This document shows, piece after piece, positions 28,746 through 37,325 of a stretch of 64,000 nucleotides of DNA; position 1 is the stretch's first letter, and the number at the start of each line of letters is the position of its first letter. This stretch comes from Armatimonadota bacterium (lineage in GTDB: Bacteria; Armatimonadota; Fimbriimonadia; Fimbriimonadales; Fimbriimonadaceae): assembly GCA_017303935.1 (NCBI GenBank), contig JAFLBD010000001.1:899113-963112 (forward strand), given 5' to 3'. The position numbers and the translations under genes are program-made. The notes below the pieces were generated by a model, which worked only from the letters and a program-made list of their open reading frames with translations, had not been told where the DNA came from and did no database searches.

Positions 28746-29773
28746 GTGAACTGGATCCAAGAAAGAGAATTATCTTGAAGGCGGTGATTGTCGAGTACGT
28801 CGCCGAGGGAGAGCCAGTAGGCTCCGAACTGATTGCGACCAAATACGATCTTGGCGTGCGTGGCGCGACCGTTCGAAACGAGCTCGCCGAAATGAGTGAG
28901 ATGGGATTGCTGGAGCAGCCTCACACGAGTGCCGGACGAATCCCAAGCGATTCTGGATACCGCTACTTTGTTGACCATATGGTTAACCCTGGCGCACCTG
29001 AAGAGGGCGAGCAATCTAGGATCGATCAGACCACACAGAAGGCTGAAATTCTCCGCGATCTCCTGCAAGACACCACTAAGCTACTGAGCCGGATGACGCA
29101 CCAGCTCAGCGCAGCAAAACTCAGTACCGTCAGCAAGCAAGTCATCCGCAATGCCGTGGTGACCGCTCTTGGCGAACGAAGCGCGCTCTTGGTTGTTGTT
29201 CTCGGTAATGGCGATGTAGCAAACCGTCCACTCGAGATTCCAAAAGAAGTGACTCTGGCCGACTTTGGTGAACTCAACGATTGGCTGACCCGAGTCGTTG
29301 TGAATCAAACTCTGGGTGAGGTGAATAAGCTCAAATCGAGCTCTATAGGCAGGCCAGGAGCGATTGAAGAGCTTGCCGCGAATACCATCGCAGGGCTGAA
29401 GGCAATCAACAAGGATCGCTCTAGCGGTCAGCTATTCGTGGAAGGCGAAGAGTATGTGCTCGCGGCGCCCGAAGTTCAGCGCGACGCAATGAATCTTTCC
29501 AATGTCTTGCAGAGCATTGAAGACGACACACTCCTGGCACAAGCGATAGACAACCAAAGCAGCGAGCCGTTGTACATCACGATTGGCAAAGAGAATTTGA
29601 CTCCTGGGCTTCACTCGCTTAGCATCTTACGCCACAGCTTTACGATCGGCGATGAGCACGCAGGAACCATCGCATTGGTGGGGCCGACACGCACCGAGTA
29701 CGAAAAGAATATCGCCCTGCTCAAATTCACGAGCAAGGCGATTAGTGATTCGATTGAGAAGTTGTTGCGTTAG
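28742..29773 (+). CDS. hrcA: Heat-inducible transcription repressor HrcA
   Basis: 343 residues from the ATG at 28742, preceded by GAAGG and overlapping the glycosyltransferase stop; a GTG at 28733 is a weaker alternative. The N-terminal winged helix shows GSELIATKYDLGVRGATVRN and ELAEMSEMGLLEQPHTSAGR, followed by IPSDSGYRYFVD, which is close to invariant in HrcA. The GAF-like C-terminal part ends VGPTRTEYEKNIALLKF. HrcA represses groE/dnaK operons by binding CIRCE (TTAGCACTC-N9-GAGTGCTAA). I found no CIRCE in this window, and grpE/dnaK/dnaJ do not follow. Its TAG overlaps the stop of the convergent LolA-like gene. Confidence 0.95.
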   Translation: MSELDPRKRIILKAVIVEYVAEGEPVGSELIATKYDLGVRGATVRNELAEMSEMGLLEQPHTSAGRIPSDSGYRYFVDHMVNPGAPEEGEQSRIDQTTQKAEILRDLLQDTTKLLSRMTHQLSAAKLSTVSKQVIRNAVVTALGERSALLVVVLGNGDVANRPLEIPKEVTLADFGELNDWLTRVVVNQTLGEVNKLKSSSIGRPGAIEELAANTIAGLKAINKDRSSGQLFVEGEEYVLAAPEVQRDAMNLSNVLQSIEDDTLLAQAIDNQSSEPLYITIGKENLTPGLHSLSILRHSFTIGDEHAGTIALVGPTRTEYEKNIALLKFTSKAISDSIEKLLR

Positions 29774-30498
29774 TTCACTTTGAACAGGTCGTCGGCGACG
29801 CCCGCATTGATCTTCACGTTCTCATAGCTGACGGTTCCGGCCCGCTTGTTGTCGGCGTTGTTCACGCTGACCTGAGTCGCGAGAGTGGCTCCATTTTGGG
29901 TGACAGGCTTCTCGTAGAAGATCGTCGCCATGAGACGGCCTCCTTGCCTTCCCTTTTGGGCGTACCATTCCTTCTTCGTGATTCGCTTCTGCTCTGGATC
30001 GATCCAGATGCGATATCGGGATGTGTCCTTCAGCGACGCATAGTAAGTGAGATCAAAGACGGCGTCACCAGTCGCGCGGTCCATACGTACAAAGTCCGCT
30101 TGGAACAAGGTCGTGAGCATCGCTGGAGTTAACAATCCGAAGTCGAATCCGGTCTGGCGCATTCCAGGCTTTTTGGAAACGTCCATCTTGACGTTGAGGT
30201 TTGAGCGTGGCACGCGCGTCCATTTGATCCCGCCGTTGACGATGAACGTGACGGCTTCACCTTGGATCGTGGAAACCATGCGGAGTTTGAACGGTTCTTT
30301 CAACCAAACTTGGGACGAACTGACACGATAGGAATTCGTGAAGTCCTTGTTGATCTTGCTGAGCTCCGAGATGCTGTGGGCTCCGGTCTTGACGGTGAAT
30401 TGTGCATCCCGAAAGCCTGATTGAACGTAGTTCTTTATATCTTGCGATTGTGGCGTGAGGATCAAGCTCGTGGCCGCCAACGTGGTTAAAATACTCAT
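29770..30498 (-). CDS. LolA-like periplasmic lipoprotein-sorting protein
   Basis: 242 residues with a short signal-like N-terminus (MSILTTLAATSLILTPQSQ). The body reads as an unclosed antiparallel beta-barrel typical of LolA/LppX and DUF2092-type proteins: FTVKTGAHSISELSKI, LKEPFKLRMVSTIQGEAVTF, SRYRIWIDPEQKRITKKEWY. The last of these is the usual outer strand pair in LolA-like proteins. It would carry hydrophobic molecules across the periplasm. It is divergent from the membrane protein gene at 30556 and convergent with hrcA, sharing four bases at the stops. Confidence 0.7.
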   Translation of the reverse strand: MSILTTLAATSLILTPQSQDIKNYVQSGFRDAQFTVKTGAHSISELSKINKDFTNSYRVSSSQVWLKEPFKLRMVSTIQGEAVTFIVNGGIKWTRVPRSNLNVKMDVSKKPGMRQTGFDFGLLTPAMLTTLFQADFVRMDRATGDAVFDLTYYASLKDTSRYRIWIDPEQKRITKKEWYAQKGRQGGRLMATIFYEKPVTQNGATLATQVSVNNADNKRAGTVSYENVKINAGVADDLFKVN

Positions 30499-30517
30499 GA
30501 CTCGTACAAGTAGATAC

Positions 30518-30545
30518 GAATTAGAGACCCAAGGATTTCTGTCAA
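30518..30545 (-). promoter_or_regulatory. Candidate sigma-70 promoter of the LolA-like gene
   Basis: On the minus strand a perfect TTGACA (30540-30545) is followed after 16 bases by TAATTC (30518-30523). The predicted transcript would start roughly a dozen bases before the ATG. The -10 is imperfect, so confidence is limited. Confidence 0.4.
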
Positions 30546-30555
30546 TCCGATAAAC

Positions 30556-31578
30556 ATGCTCAAAAACAGCGTCGAAGAGCGGAATGAGCCGCTAGAAACC
30601 TATCAGCACGAGCGATATGATCGCTTGCAGTCGATGCTGAGTGCGAGCACGTTTGAGTCAACCACCACAATCTTCAGAAAGCTCGCCGGCAAGATATACG
30701 GCAAGACCTTATTGCCGTCCGCGCTGATTTACAGTGTCATCGTTTTGAACTTCCAGGTGTTGATTCCGAGGCTGTTTTTGACTTCTCGCCCAAACGACAC
30801 GAGGTTCCAAATTCTGGAAGCGGGCATCGTTCTTTTGCTTATGGTGATGACGAGCGTTCCGGTGCTGATCATCGGGCTTTCGTCGATCCTCAACACCGTG
30901 ACGCACCACGTCGTGGCACATTTCAACCAGCGGTCCGCTGCGCCGCAAGAGATCGAGAATCGATGTGATCAGACCGGATATGAGATGTTCAAACTCTGCA
31001 GCCGGATCCTCTTTCGAATATCGATTTGGCCAGTTTCGACTGCGATCTTCTTTGGAGCGTCATCGGCTTTTGTGAGCAGTAACTCCGATGCTTCGATGAT
31101 CATTTACCTTCCGCTGTTTGTACTCGTCATTTTGTCGCTCGTCATGCCGCTGGTGTACTTTTTGCGCGATCTGCTGGCGCCTACGGCTTTGATTGCGGAA
31201 AAGATCAGCCCCAAAGATGCGCTCGCGCGCAGCAAGCAGATGTCAAAAGCGCATCGAGGTGTGGCGGCGGGCTCCGATATGACCCTGGGTATGACCATCG
31301 TCATCGGAATTTTGGGCCTAATCTTCTCCGGAAGTCTGGCAATACTCTATCAAATGCTGCCGATCTACGCCATTCTCGAACGGCTCATGGGAGATTCGCC
31401 TCTTGCGGAAGTCTGGCGTAATTTCATCGGTGGGATTCCATTTTTTGCAGTTTTTGCCTTTCTTTTTCCCATGTGGTGCGTGAGTAGCTCGGTCAGTTAC
31501 TTCGAGCGCCGCATCCGGGCTGAGGGCTACGACATCCATTTGATGAACAATGAACTTCCTTCAAAAAATCGCCGCTAG
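30556..31578 (+). CDS. Integral membrane protein, unknown function
   Basis: 340 residues with a charged, soluble N-terminus of about 50 residues and then about six membrane spans (for example LPSALIYSVIVLNFQVLIP, YLPLFVLVILSLVMPLVYFL, MTIVIGILGLIFSGSLAILY). Between spans lies LLAPTALIAEKISPKDALAR, then SKQMSKAHRG, a loop of the kind seen in glycerophosphodiester-phosphodiesterase membrane domains and DUF975-type proteins, which often sit upstream of DUF4129 genes. Its 3' end overlaps the DUF4129 gene by 29 bp. I do not recognise a specific function. Confidence 0.75.
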   Translation: MLKNSVEERNEPLETYQHERYDRLQSMLSASTFESTTTIFRKLAGKIYGKTLLPSALIYSVIVLNFQVLIPRLFLTSRPNDTRFQILEAGIVLLLMVMTSVPVLIIGLSSILNTVTHHVVAHFNQRSAAPQEIENRCDQTGYEMFKLCSRILFRISIWPVSTAIFFGASSAFVSSNSDASMIIYLPLFVLVILSLVMPLVYFLRDLLAPTALIAEKISPKDALARSKQMSKAHRGVAAGSDMTLGMTIVIGILGLIFSGSLAILYQMLPIYAILERLMGDSPLAEVWRNFIGGIPFFAVFAFLFPMWCVSSSVSYFERRIRAEGYDIHLMNNELPSKNRR

Positions 31579-32479
31579 TTCATTGGTTTTGCTGCTGCAT
31601 TGCACGGCACTGGCCGTGGATTGGGCAGGACTCGACAAAGAGCTCTCCACAGCCACTGAAGAGGGAGTTCGGTTTGAAATCGCTAAGAAATATGGCGCAT
31701 TCAACGATCCTGAGTTCAAGAAGTTGTGGGACGCCGACCACGCGACGGAAAGCTATGGGATCTACAATTACGAAGGATATGTCCGCTCAAAGGTGATCTT
31801 TGGAGACAGCACGACGGCTGCAGGAGAATCCTCGGTTTCCGGGCTCAAGGAGATCTCAGAGGCCAAGAAGGATCCAATCTATCACGATCAGGGCGGGCTT
31901 ACAGAAAGTAGTTGGATGGCCGATTCTGCAAAAAAAATGCAGGAATGGTTCGATTCGCTTGATTTCAGGGTCGAGACCCCGGCTGGCGCAGCTCCAAATT
32001 TCCCCAGCATTTCGCCACAGTTTATCGAATCTGCAATTTACATTGCACTCGCAGCCTGCGCCTTGATGCTCATCAAAGTTTTTGCCCCGTTTTTCAAGAG
32101 GAATATCAAAGTCGCCAAATCTCGTAGTGGCTTGATCACCGAGGAAGAAGCCGGGCTTTCGATTGATGAATGGCTAGCCCGTGCGGACGGGTTCATTGCG
32201 GCTGGTCGACACCGAGAGGCGGTTCGATGCCTCTATATTGCGTGCCTGATCCGGTTGGACGAATCCAAGAAGCTAGATCTCAAGTCCTTTGAAACGAATT
32301 GGGAGCACTATCGCCGATTTTCGCGGAACAAGTTTTCGCAGCAGTTCGATCTGAAGGCCCCGACCGAAGGATTCGACCAGTTTTGGTATGGAAACAAGGA
32401 CTGCACGGAAAGCGACGCCCTGCAATTCCGCTCCTACTACGAGTCGGTCACTGAAACCCTGAAGGTGGCTGGCAAATGA
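31550..32479 (+). CDS. DUF4129 domain protein
   Basis: 309 residues. A signal peptide or N-terminal anchor (residues 5-22) is followed by an extracytoplasmic region, a membrane span at about 165-183 (SAIYIALAACALMLIKVFAP) and a cytoplasmic DUF4129-like domain: GFIAAGRHREAVRCLYIACL and TNWEHYRRFSRNKF, ending FDQFWYGNKDCTESDALQFR. DUF4129 domains commonly occur in MoxR/DUF58/transglutaminase loci. Its start lies inside the end of the previous gene and its stop overlaps the DUF4350 start by ATGA. Confidence 0.85.
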   Translation: MNFLQKIAASSLVLLLHCTALAVDWAGLDKELSTATEEGVRFEIAKKYGAFNDPEFKKLWDADHATESYGIYNYEGYVRSKVIFGDSTTAAGESSVSGLKEISEAKKDPIYHDQGGLTESSWMADSAKKMQEWFDSLDFRVETPAGAAPNFPSISPQFIESAIYIALAACALMLIKVFAPFFKRNIKVAKSRSGLITEEEAGLSIDEWLARADGFIAAGRHREAVRCLYIACLIRLDESKKLDLKSFETNWEHYRRFSRNKFSQQFDLKAPTEGFDQFWYGNKDCTESDALQFRSYYESVTETLKVAGK

Positions 32480-33618
32480 GGTTCAGATCTCTCCAGAAAT
32501 TTGCCCTTTGGTCGACCACAGTGCTCTTCGGTGCGACGGTTTTCCTGCTCATAGGACAACAATCCAGGACAGCATTTCCTAGTTTGGCTAGCAGCGCACC
32601 CAGTGGGATGAAGCTCTTCGGCGAGTTGTTGGAGCGCAATGGTATGAAGATCGATGCCAACCGGTCAGAATTTCCAACTGCCGAAGAAGGGACCGTGAGC
32701 GTTGCCTTCGTTACTAAAGACATCTCATCTGCCCTTTACTATCTGTCCGACGAAGAAGATTCTAGTTCGGAAAGTTTGATGCCCTCGCTATCAAACCTTT
32801 TGAAGAATTCGAAACCCGGCAGTAAGCTCATCTTGGTACGTATGGATCCAGAGTTCGACTCTCAATCGGTTTCGGCAGGTCCAGCAACATACATACCAGT
32901 GATGAATTTGGGGAAGCCATCATACAAGTTACAAGGAATCCCTCGCGACATCCCCGATTACGAAGAGAATATTGGTTCCCCGCTTGGAAAATATGAAACC
33001 GGATCGTCGGCAGATCAAAGCGTTGCTTGGTCTAAAAAGTTCGGCAATACCGAGGTCTTGATGCTAAACAGCGGCCTTATTGCATCCAATCGGTTTATCG
33101 ACAAAGGTGACAATGCGGAATTCTTGGTGAGTCTTTTCCGCCGTTTTGGTGGCAAGAATGCCCACTTCGTCTCTTACGAAAGCACCTTTGGAAACGGTCA
33201 GCCCACAAACCTCTTCACTGCAATCGGGAACTGGGCGGTTGTGGCCTCATGGCAAGCACTTCTTCTTTTCATCGTGGTGTGCTATAGCGTGTCGGTTCGG
33301 TTCGGAATTGCTCACCAGATGCGGTCACGTGAACGAGGAACGACAGACGCGATTGATGCACTCGGTACGACGTTCGTACGGACCGAAAATATTTCGTACG
33401 CGTCAGCTCTCTACTTCGATCGGATCATCCATCAGGCAAAGACAAAGCTGCGTATTCCGCGCAATGCACCAATCGAGAATCTTACAAATCGGGTCAGTCC
33501 CGAACTCGCTGGAATGATTGAGTCCACCACGCAGCGTATTTCTCGGGGTGAGGAAATCGACGTTGCCACAGTCGCGGCGATCAAAACAGAAATCGAAGAG
33601 CTCAACACGTCCCGATAG
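32476..33618 (+). CDS. DUF4350 domain protein
   Basis: 380 residues. An N-terminal membrane span (residues 10-27) precedes a DUF4350 domain beginning SAPSGMKLFGELLERNGMKI, the family opening in which a lone Ser-x-x-G leads a Rossmann-like fold. A second span at about 255-275 (ASWQALLLFIVVCYSVSVRF) leads to a cytoplasmic tail of about 100 residues. This family is the usual partner of DUF4129 and MoxR; here the MoxR part is at 17.5-21.6 kb. Function unknown. Confidence 0.85.
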   Translation: MRFRSLQKFALWSTTVLFGATVFLLIGQQSRTAFPSLASSAPSGMKLFGELLERNGMKIDANRSEFPTAEEGTVSVAFVTKDISSALYYLSDEEDSSSESLMPSLSNLLKNSKPGSKLILVRMDPEFDSQSVSAGPATYIPVMNLGKPSYKLQGIPRDIPDYEENIGSPLGKYETGSSADQSVAWSKKFGNTEVLMLNSGLIASNRFIDKGDNAEFLVSLFRRFGGKNAHFVSYESTFGNGQPTNLFTAIGNWAVVASWQALLLFIVVCYSVSVRFGIAHQMRSRERGTTDAIDALGTTFVRTENISYASALYFDRIIHQAKTKLRIPRNAPIENLTNRVSPELAGMIESTTQRISRGEEIDVATVAAIKTEIEELNTSR

Positions 33619-33639
33619 CAACGTGTGTAAAATGCCTGT

Positions 33640-34011
33640 ATGCGTGCATCAGCCCTCATTGCCGTTGTTTCGTTGCTCGGAGTATCACTCGCCGGCGCAC
33701 AATCCGCTACTGGCATGAAAGCCGAAAAAGAGAAGCTTTTGAAGCTGGAGAAAACGTACAAGTCCGCTAAGGCCGCATATCTCAAGAGCCCCAAAAACGC
33801 CAAGCTGAAGGCAGCGTATGTCGATGCAACCGTAAAATTTGGCACTGGCACGATGCTCTCCCCGACGCTTGGGCCGAAAGACAAATATCCCAAGGCACTA
33901 AAGCTCTACCGAGAGGCGCTCAAGCTCGATCCAAAGAACAAAGAAGCGCTTCAGAACAAGAAGATGATCGAAGACATCTACCGGCAAATGGGTCGCCCAA
34001 TTCCTGCTTAA
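33640..34011 (+). CDS. Small secreted TPR-like protein
   Basis: 123 residues with a signal peptide (MRASALIAVVSLLGVSLAGAQ). The rest is Lys/Ala/Leu helix; the last 45 residues (YPKALKLYREALKLDPKNKE) are one clear TPR-type helix pair, with a weaker one before (TYKSAKAAYLKSPKNAKLKA). It sits three bases before the large membrane protein gene and after the DUF4350 gene, so it is probably cotranscribed. Probably a periplasmic protein-binding module; no function known. Confidence 0.75.
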   Translation: MRASALIAVVSLLGVSLAGAQSATGMKAEKEKLLKLEKTYKSAKAAYLKSPKNAKLKAAYVDATVKFGTGTMLSPTLGPKDKYPKALKLYREALKLDPKNKEALQNKKMIEDIYRQMGRPIPA

Positions 34012-34014
34012 GCT

Positions 34015-35874
34015 TTGCATTTCCCAGAATTTCTATTAACAGACGACTCGGCTCAGCGCAACAAACTGCTGAGCCGCTTCTGTGTAATTCTGGGGCTTGT
34101 CTGCGTCTTTTTGGCGGCACTACCCCACCTCATCGCGCTGGGTATCCAGCCTCCTGGCAAGGCTTATCTTGGCGAAGTCTTCAACACCGATGATCACCTG
34201 GTCTACATGGGTTGGATGCGGCAGGCGATGGAAGGAAATTTCCTCTTCGAGAATCGATTCACGACTGATCCTCAGCCGAAGCTGACAATTCATCTCTACT
34301 TCTTGGTACTTGGGAATCTCGCCAGGATTTTTGGGATCATCGGCACGTTCACGCTGGCTCGGTTAGGACTGACTTACCTATTTGTCCATCTCCTCGGACA
34401 GATATTCAGGCGCACTGATCTCAATCTATTTGTTTGCAAGCTCGCGATCACCCTGATTTGCTTCGGCGGAGGATTGGGATTCCTGGCTTGGCAGATGTTT
34501 GGACGCCTGATCGTCACGCCACAGGGCAAGGTGTTTGCGCCGATCTTTGGCGGACACCTTCCCACGGACGTGTGGCAGCCCGAGATTTTTGTGTTCCCTT
34601 CGATGCTCACAAACAGCCTCTTCATGGCGAGCCTCTGCTTGATGCTTTGGATCGTACTGGAGGTGCTCAATGCCAGGGATAGCTCGAAGGGAGTCTGGCG
34701 TGGTGCACTGGCGTTCTTGTTGCTCATGAACATCCACAGCTACGATGTGCTCACATTAGCCTTCGTGCTGCTGGGGATGTTGGTGGCGATGTTTGGCGCG
34801 AAGAAGGTCGAGCCAAAATGGGTGGGCAGAGTCGCACTGATGAGCCTTGGCGCATTGCCGAGTGCTGCATGGTTTTGGCACGTGCTCCAAAGCGACGCGG
34901 TGTTTCAAGCGCGGGCCGCCACTCCAACTTTCACCGTCGGGTTTCGGCCATTCTTAGGCGGATTGCTCCCTGCAATTTTGCTTTGTGTCTGGGCGATCGC
35001 CTCAGACGCTCAGAAACGAATTCGATCGACAGTAAGCGCGCTTGGATTTTTCTTGCTTCTGCTGGTGAGCTGGATTGCGGCTGGAGGAACGGGCGACTAC
35101 TTCGTTCTTACAACGATTACCTGGGCTGTCTTCTTTATCTCTGCGCTGGCGATCTGCTTTGGCGCAGGGCGCAAGGAGCCGATTTGGAATCTGATGCTCG
35201 CATGGCTTATGTGCGGCCTGGCCGCACCTTACTTCCCTGTTCTGTTCCAGCGTAAGATGGCGGCAGGTCTGATCATTCCAGTCGCCACGCTTGCCGCCAT
35301 CGGCATCGCGTGCATCATGCAGCGGTTCGAACGGCATCAGCGAAACAGCGTGACCTTCGTGTTCTTGATCATGATCTGCACCAGCTCAGTGCTCTGGATT
35401 CAACGCGAGGCAAAATTGGTCGCTGGCGATGTGTCAACTACAACGGTGCATCCCGCATTCTTGAGCAAAGACGCGCTGGCGATGATCAACATCGTTCAGC
35501 GGGATTCGAATTCGGTGCCGGTCATCGCTGCCATCCCCGGTGTTCCGACGCCGCTTGGGCCAGACAGCTTCGGGAGCCCGATCATTCCCGATCTCAATCC
35601 AGTATTTGTCGGTCTTGGCGGTGCTAGGGCGATCGCCGGGCATTGGAGCGAAACGCCTGATTATTCCGAGCGACGTGCCGAAATGGCAGAGGAGCTCTTT
35701 GCTCCAACTTCCACACCTACTAGGCAGCAAGCGTATGTCGAAAAGTACAACGTGACATACGTGGTGGGACTGAATCCAGAGGCTTATCCGAACGCAAATC
35801 TCGCCAGCATCAACAATCTGGGAGAAATGGTCTACAAAGGAAACCAGTTCTTATTGATTCGGGTCAGGCGCTGA
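34015..35874 (+). CDS. GT-C-like multi-span membrane glycosyltransferase candidate
   Basis: 619 residues starting at a TTG three bases after the previous stop; no ATG alternative keeps the first membrane span. About twelve spans are visible. After the first span, the extracytoplasmic loop contains NTDDHLVYMGWMRQAMEGN followed by FENRFTTDPQP. The acidic pair DD in the first loop is the typical catalytic or metal site of GT-C glycosyltransferases that use polyprenyl-phosphate sugars, and DDxxY with G-x-x-F-x-x-x-x-F-T-T is common in uncharacterised relatives. A soluble region of about 150 residues closes the protein (GARAIAGHWSETPDYSERR). The GT-C call is by pattern; substrate unknown. The 3' end overlaps the convergent VanW gene by 24 bp. 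Confidence 0.6.
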   Translation: MHFPEFLLTDDSAQRNKLLSRFCVILGLVCVFLAALPHLIALGIQPPGKAYLGEVFNTDDHLVYMGWMRQAMEGNFLFENRFTTDPQPKLTIHLYFLVLGNLARIFGIIGTFTLARLGLTYLFVHLLGQIFRRTDLNLFVCKLAITLICFGGGLGFLAWQMFGRLIVTPQGKVFAPIFGGHLPTDVWQPEIFVFPSMLTNSLFMASLCLMLWIVLEVLNARDSSKGVWRGALAFLLLMNIHSYDVLTLAFVLLGMLVAMFGAKKVEPKWVGRVALMSLGALPSAAWFWHVLQSDAVFQARAATPTFTVGFRPFLGGLLPAILLCVWAIASDAQKRIRSTVSALGFFLLLLVSWIAAGGTGDYFVLTTITWAVFFISALAICFGAGRKEPIWNLMLAWLMCGLAAPYFPVLFQRKMAAGLIIPVATLAAIGIACIMQRFERHQRNSVTFVFLIMICTSSVLWIQREAKLVAGDVSTTTVHPAFLSKDALAMINIVQRDSNSVPVIAAIPGVPTPLGPDSFGSPIIPDLNPVFVGLGGARAIAGHWSETPDYSERRAEMAEELFAPTSTPTRQQAYVEKYNVTYVVGLNPEAYPNANLASINNLGEMVYKGNQFLLIRVRR

Positions 35875-37245
35875 GGGAGTGCTCGGTTCAGCAGTGGGCG
35901 CAGGGGTAGGTGTGGCTGAAGGCCGAGCCGCCGGAGCCTTTGCCCGCATATTTTTGCCGTACAGCCTAGGCGATCCCGGATAATAGCTGGTGCCCAGATC
36001 TTCTTTGCGAACGAGCTTGCCGTCCTTATAGACGTAACGCCAAGTGTTAATCTTATGCGCTGCGCCTCCACGGTCGATGAGTACCACCTTTCCGAACGGT
36101 AACGAAGGATCGTGCTTGTATTCTGTTCCTCGCGACCATGTGGTTTGCTTTCCGCGAATGATCTCGACTTTCAGCCCCTTCTCTTTGATTCCTAAAATGT
36201 TGAAGGTCAGCGTGCCGGGACTATAGGTGCAATCCAGGGCGATCGGGTAATCCTTGTTGTTTTCGAACACCAAATCAGGATTCGGGAAGCTCACTGTAGC
36301 ATCTCTGCCGACTGGAACATATGCCACGGGCAGTGAGTGATTCGATCGTTTGACGATCTTGAAATCGCCCATCAAAAGAGCATTGTAAAGCGTCGTGCTC
36401 ACTTGGCAGATGCCGCCGCCCACACCGGTATCGTGGCGACCATTGACATACACGCCAGCTTCCTTAAATCCTCTGGCCACAGTCCGCTTGCCAACGACTG
36501 TGTTGAAGGCGAACTGCTCTCCAGGCATCAAAACCAAACCGTCGATGATTTCACTGGCGCGCTTGATGTTGGCGCAGCGTGGTCGATTCGAGGCTGGAAA
36601 ATGGGTCGTGAAGGTCGATGCCGTTTCGATGATCTTCTCGAGTTCTTCGTCCGGCACTTTCTTGGCGCCTTCCTTCAGTGGAACCTCGATCTCAGGAATC
36701 TTGTTCAAAAAGGCGTCTTGCAAGGCTGTTCGGTACGACTCAGCATCCAGTGCGATGCCTGCATTTTCGTAGGTGCGATTGATCTTCCCTGCGACCAAAG
36801 TCACTCGTGCAGGAGACATCTCGCGCTTCTGGGAATCGATTTTCGCGCTGAGCGCTTTGATCTTCTCTTCTCGAACTCCGAAGATAATCGGAAACTTGGA
36901 CTTAGATTGATCAATGCCGACCTTGCGTTTGGTGTCCTCCCAAAATCCGTCGAGTTGAATCTGTTTGATGCTGGCTTCATCGTCGAGGTAAAGCCCGAGT
37001 TCATCCACACGACCACCAGAACCCACATCCACCTTCTTGCTGGTTAGCTTGATTTGCGCTGTTCGCTCGCCTTCCCACCAAAGTCGCAATCGTTTGCGGC
37101 CTTCTTCCGGCGAAAGACCACCGACAGGAACGACGCCAATCACCGTTCCCTGCGGGATGACAGGAGAGTGTTGCGATGCCCCAACGGCCAACGCACCTCC
37201 CGAAACCGTGGCTACCGCCACCACAATACCAGCCAGAATTTTCAC
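35851..37245 (-). CDS. VanW family protein
   Basis: 464 residues beginning at GTG (37245). A signal peptide or anchor (residues 5-25) is followed by two repeated alpha/beta segments (about 35-200, peptidoglycan-binding-4 like: LSPEEGRKRLRLWWEGE, RTYENAGIALDAESYRTAL). The VanW domain follows at about 230-360 with PGEQFAFNTVVGKRTVARGF and GVGGGICQVSTTLYNALLMG. A basic stretch and a Pro/Thr/Ala-rich tail finish the protein. VanW occurs in some vancomycin-resistance loci, but most members are cell-envelope proteins of unknown role, so resistance should not be assumed. An extended -10 promoter lies upstream. Confidence 0.9.
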   Translation of the reverse strand: MKILAGIVVAVATVSGGALAVGASQHSPVIPQGTVIGVVPVGGLSPEEGRKRLRLWWEGERTAQIKLTSKKVDVGSGGRVDELGLYLDDEASIKQIQLDGFWEDTKRKVGIDQSKSKFPIIFGVREEKIKALSAKIDSQKREMSPARVTLVAGKINRTYENAGIALDAESYRTALQDAFLNKIPEIEVPLKEGAKKVPDEELEKIIETASTFTTHFPASNRPRCANIKRASEIIDGLVLMPGEQFAFNTVVGKRTVARGFKEAGVYVNGRHDTGVGGGICQVSTTLYNALLMGDFKIVKRSNHSLPVAYVPVGRDATVSFPNPDLVFENNKDYPIALDCTYSPGTLTFNILGIKEKGLKVEIIRGKQTTWSRGTEYKHDPSLPFGKVVLIDRGGAAHKINTWRYVYKDGKLVRKEDLGTSYYPGSPRLYGKNMRAKAPAARPSATPTPAPTAEPSTPSAPDPNQ

Positions 37246-37273
37246 AATAATTTACAAAAAATTAGACGAACTT

Positions 37274-37282
37274 ATTATAGCA
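37274..37282 (-). promoter_or_regulatory. Extended -10 promoter of the VanW gene
   Basis: On the minus strand TGCTATAAT is a perfect extended -10 element (TGnTATAAT). It is placed 28 bases before the GTG start of the VanW gene, giving a leader of about 20 bases. No good -35 is seen, as is usual for extended -10 promoters. Confidence 0.65.
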
Positions 37283-37325
37283 ATTGCTCCTCTCCCGATG
37301 CGAGTATTCGTAAAGTTAATCGAAC

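Noticed and set aside
35851..37245. VanW and the VanZ gene at 53.4-54.1 kb as a glycopeptide resistance locus
   Set aside because: They are 16 kb apart and no vanHAX ligase or two-component system is present; both families are widespread with unknown roles.
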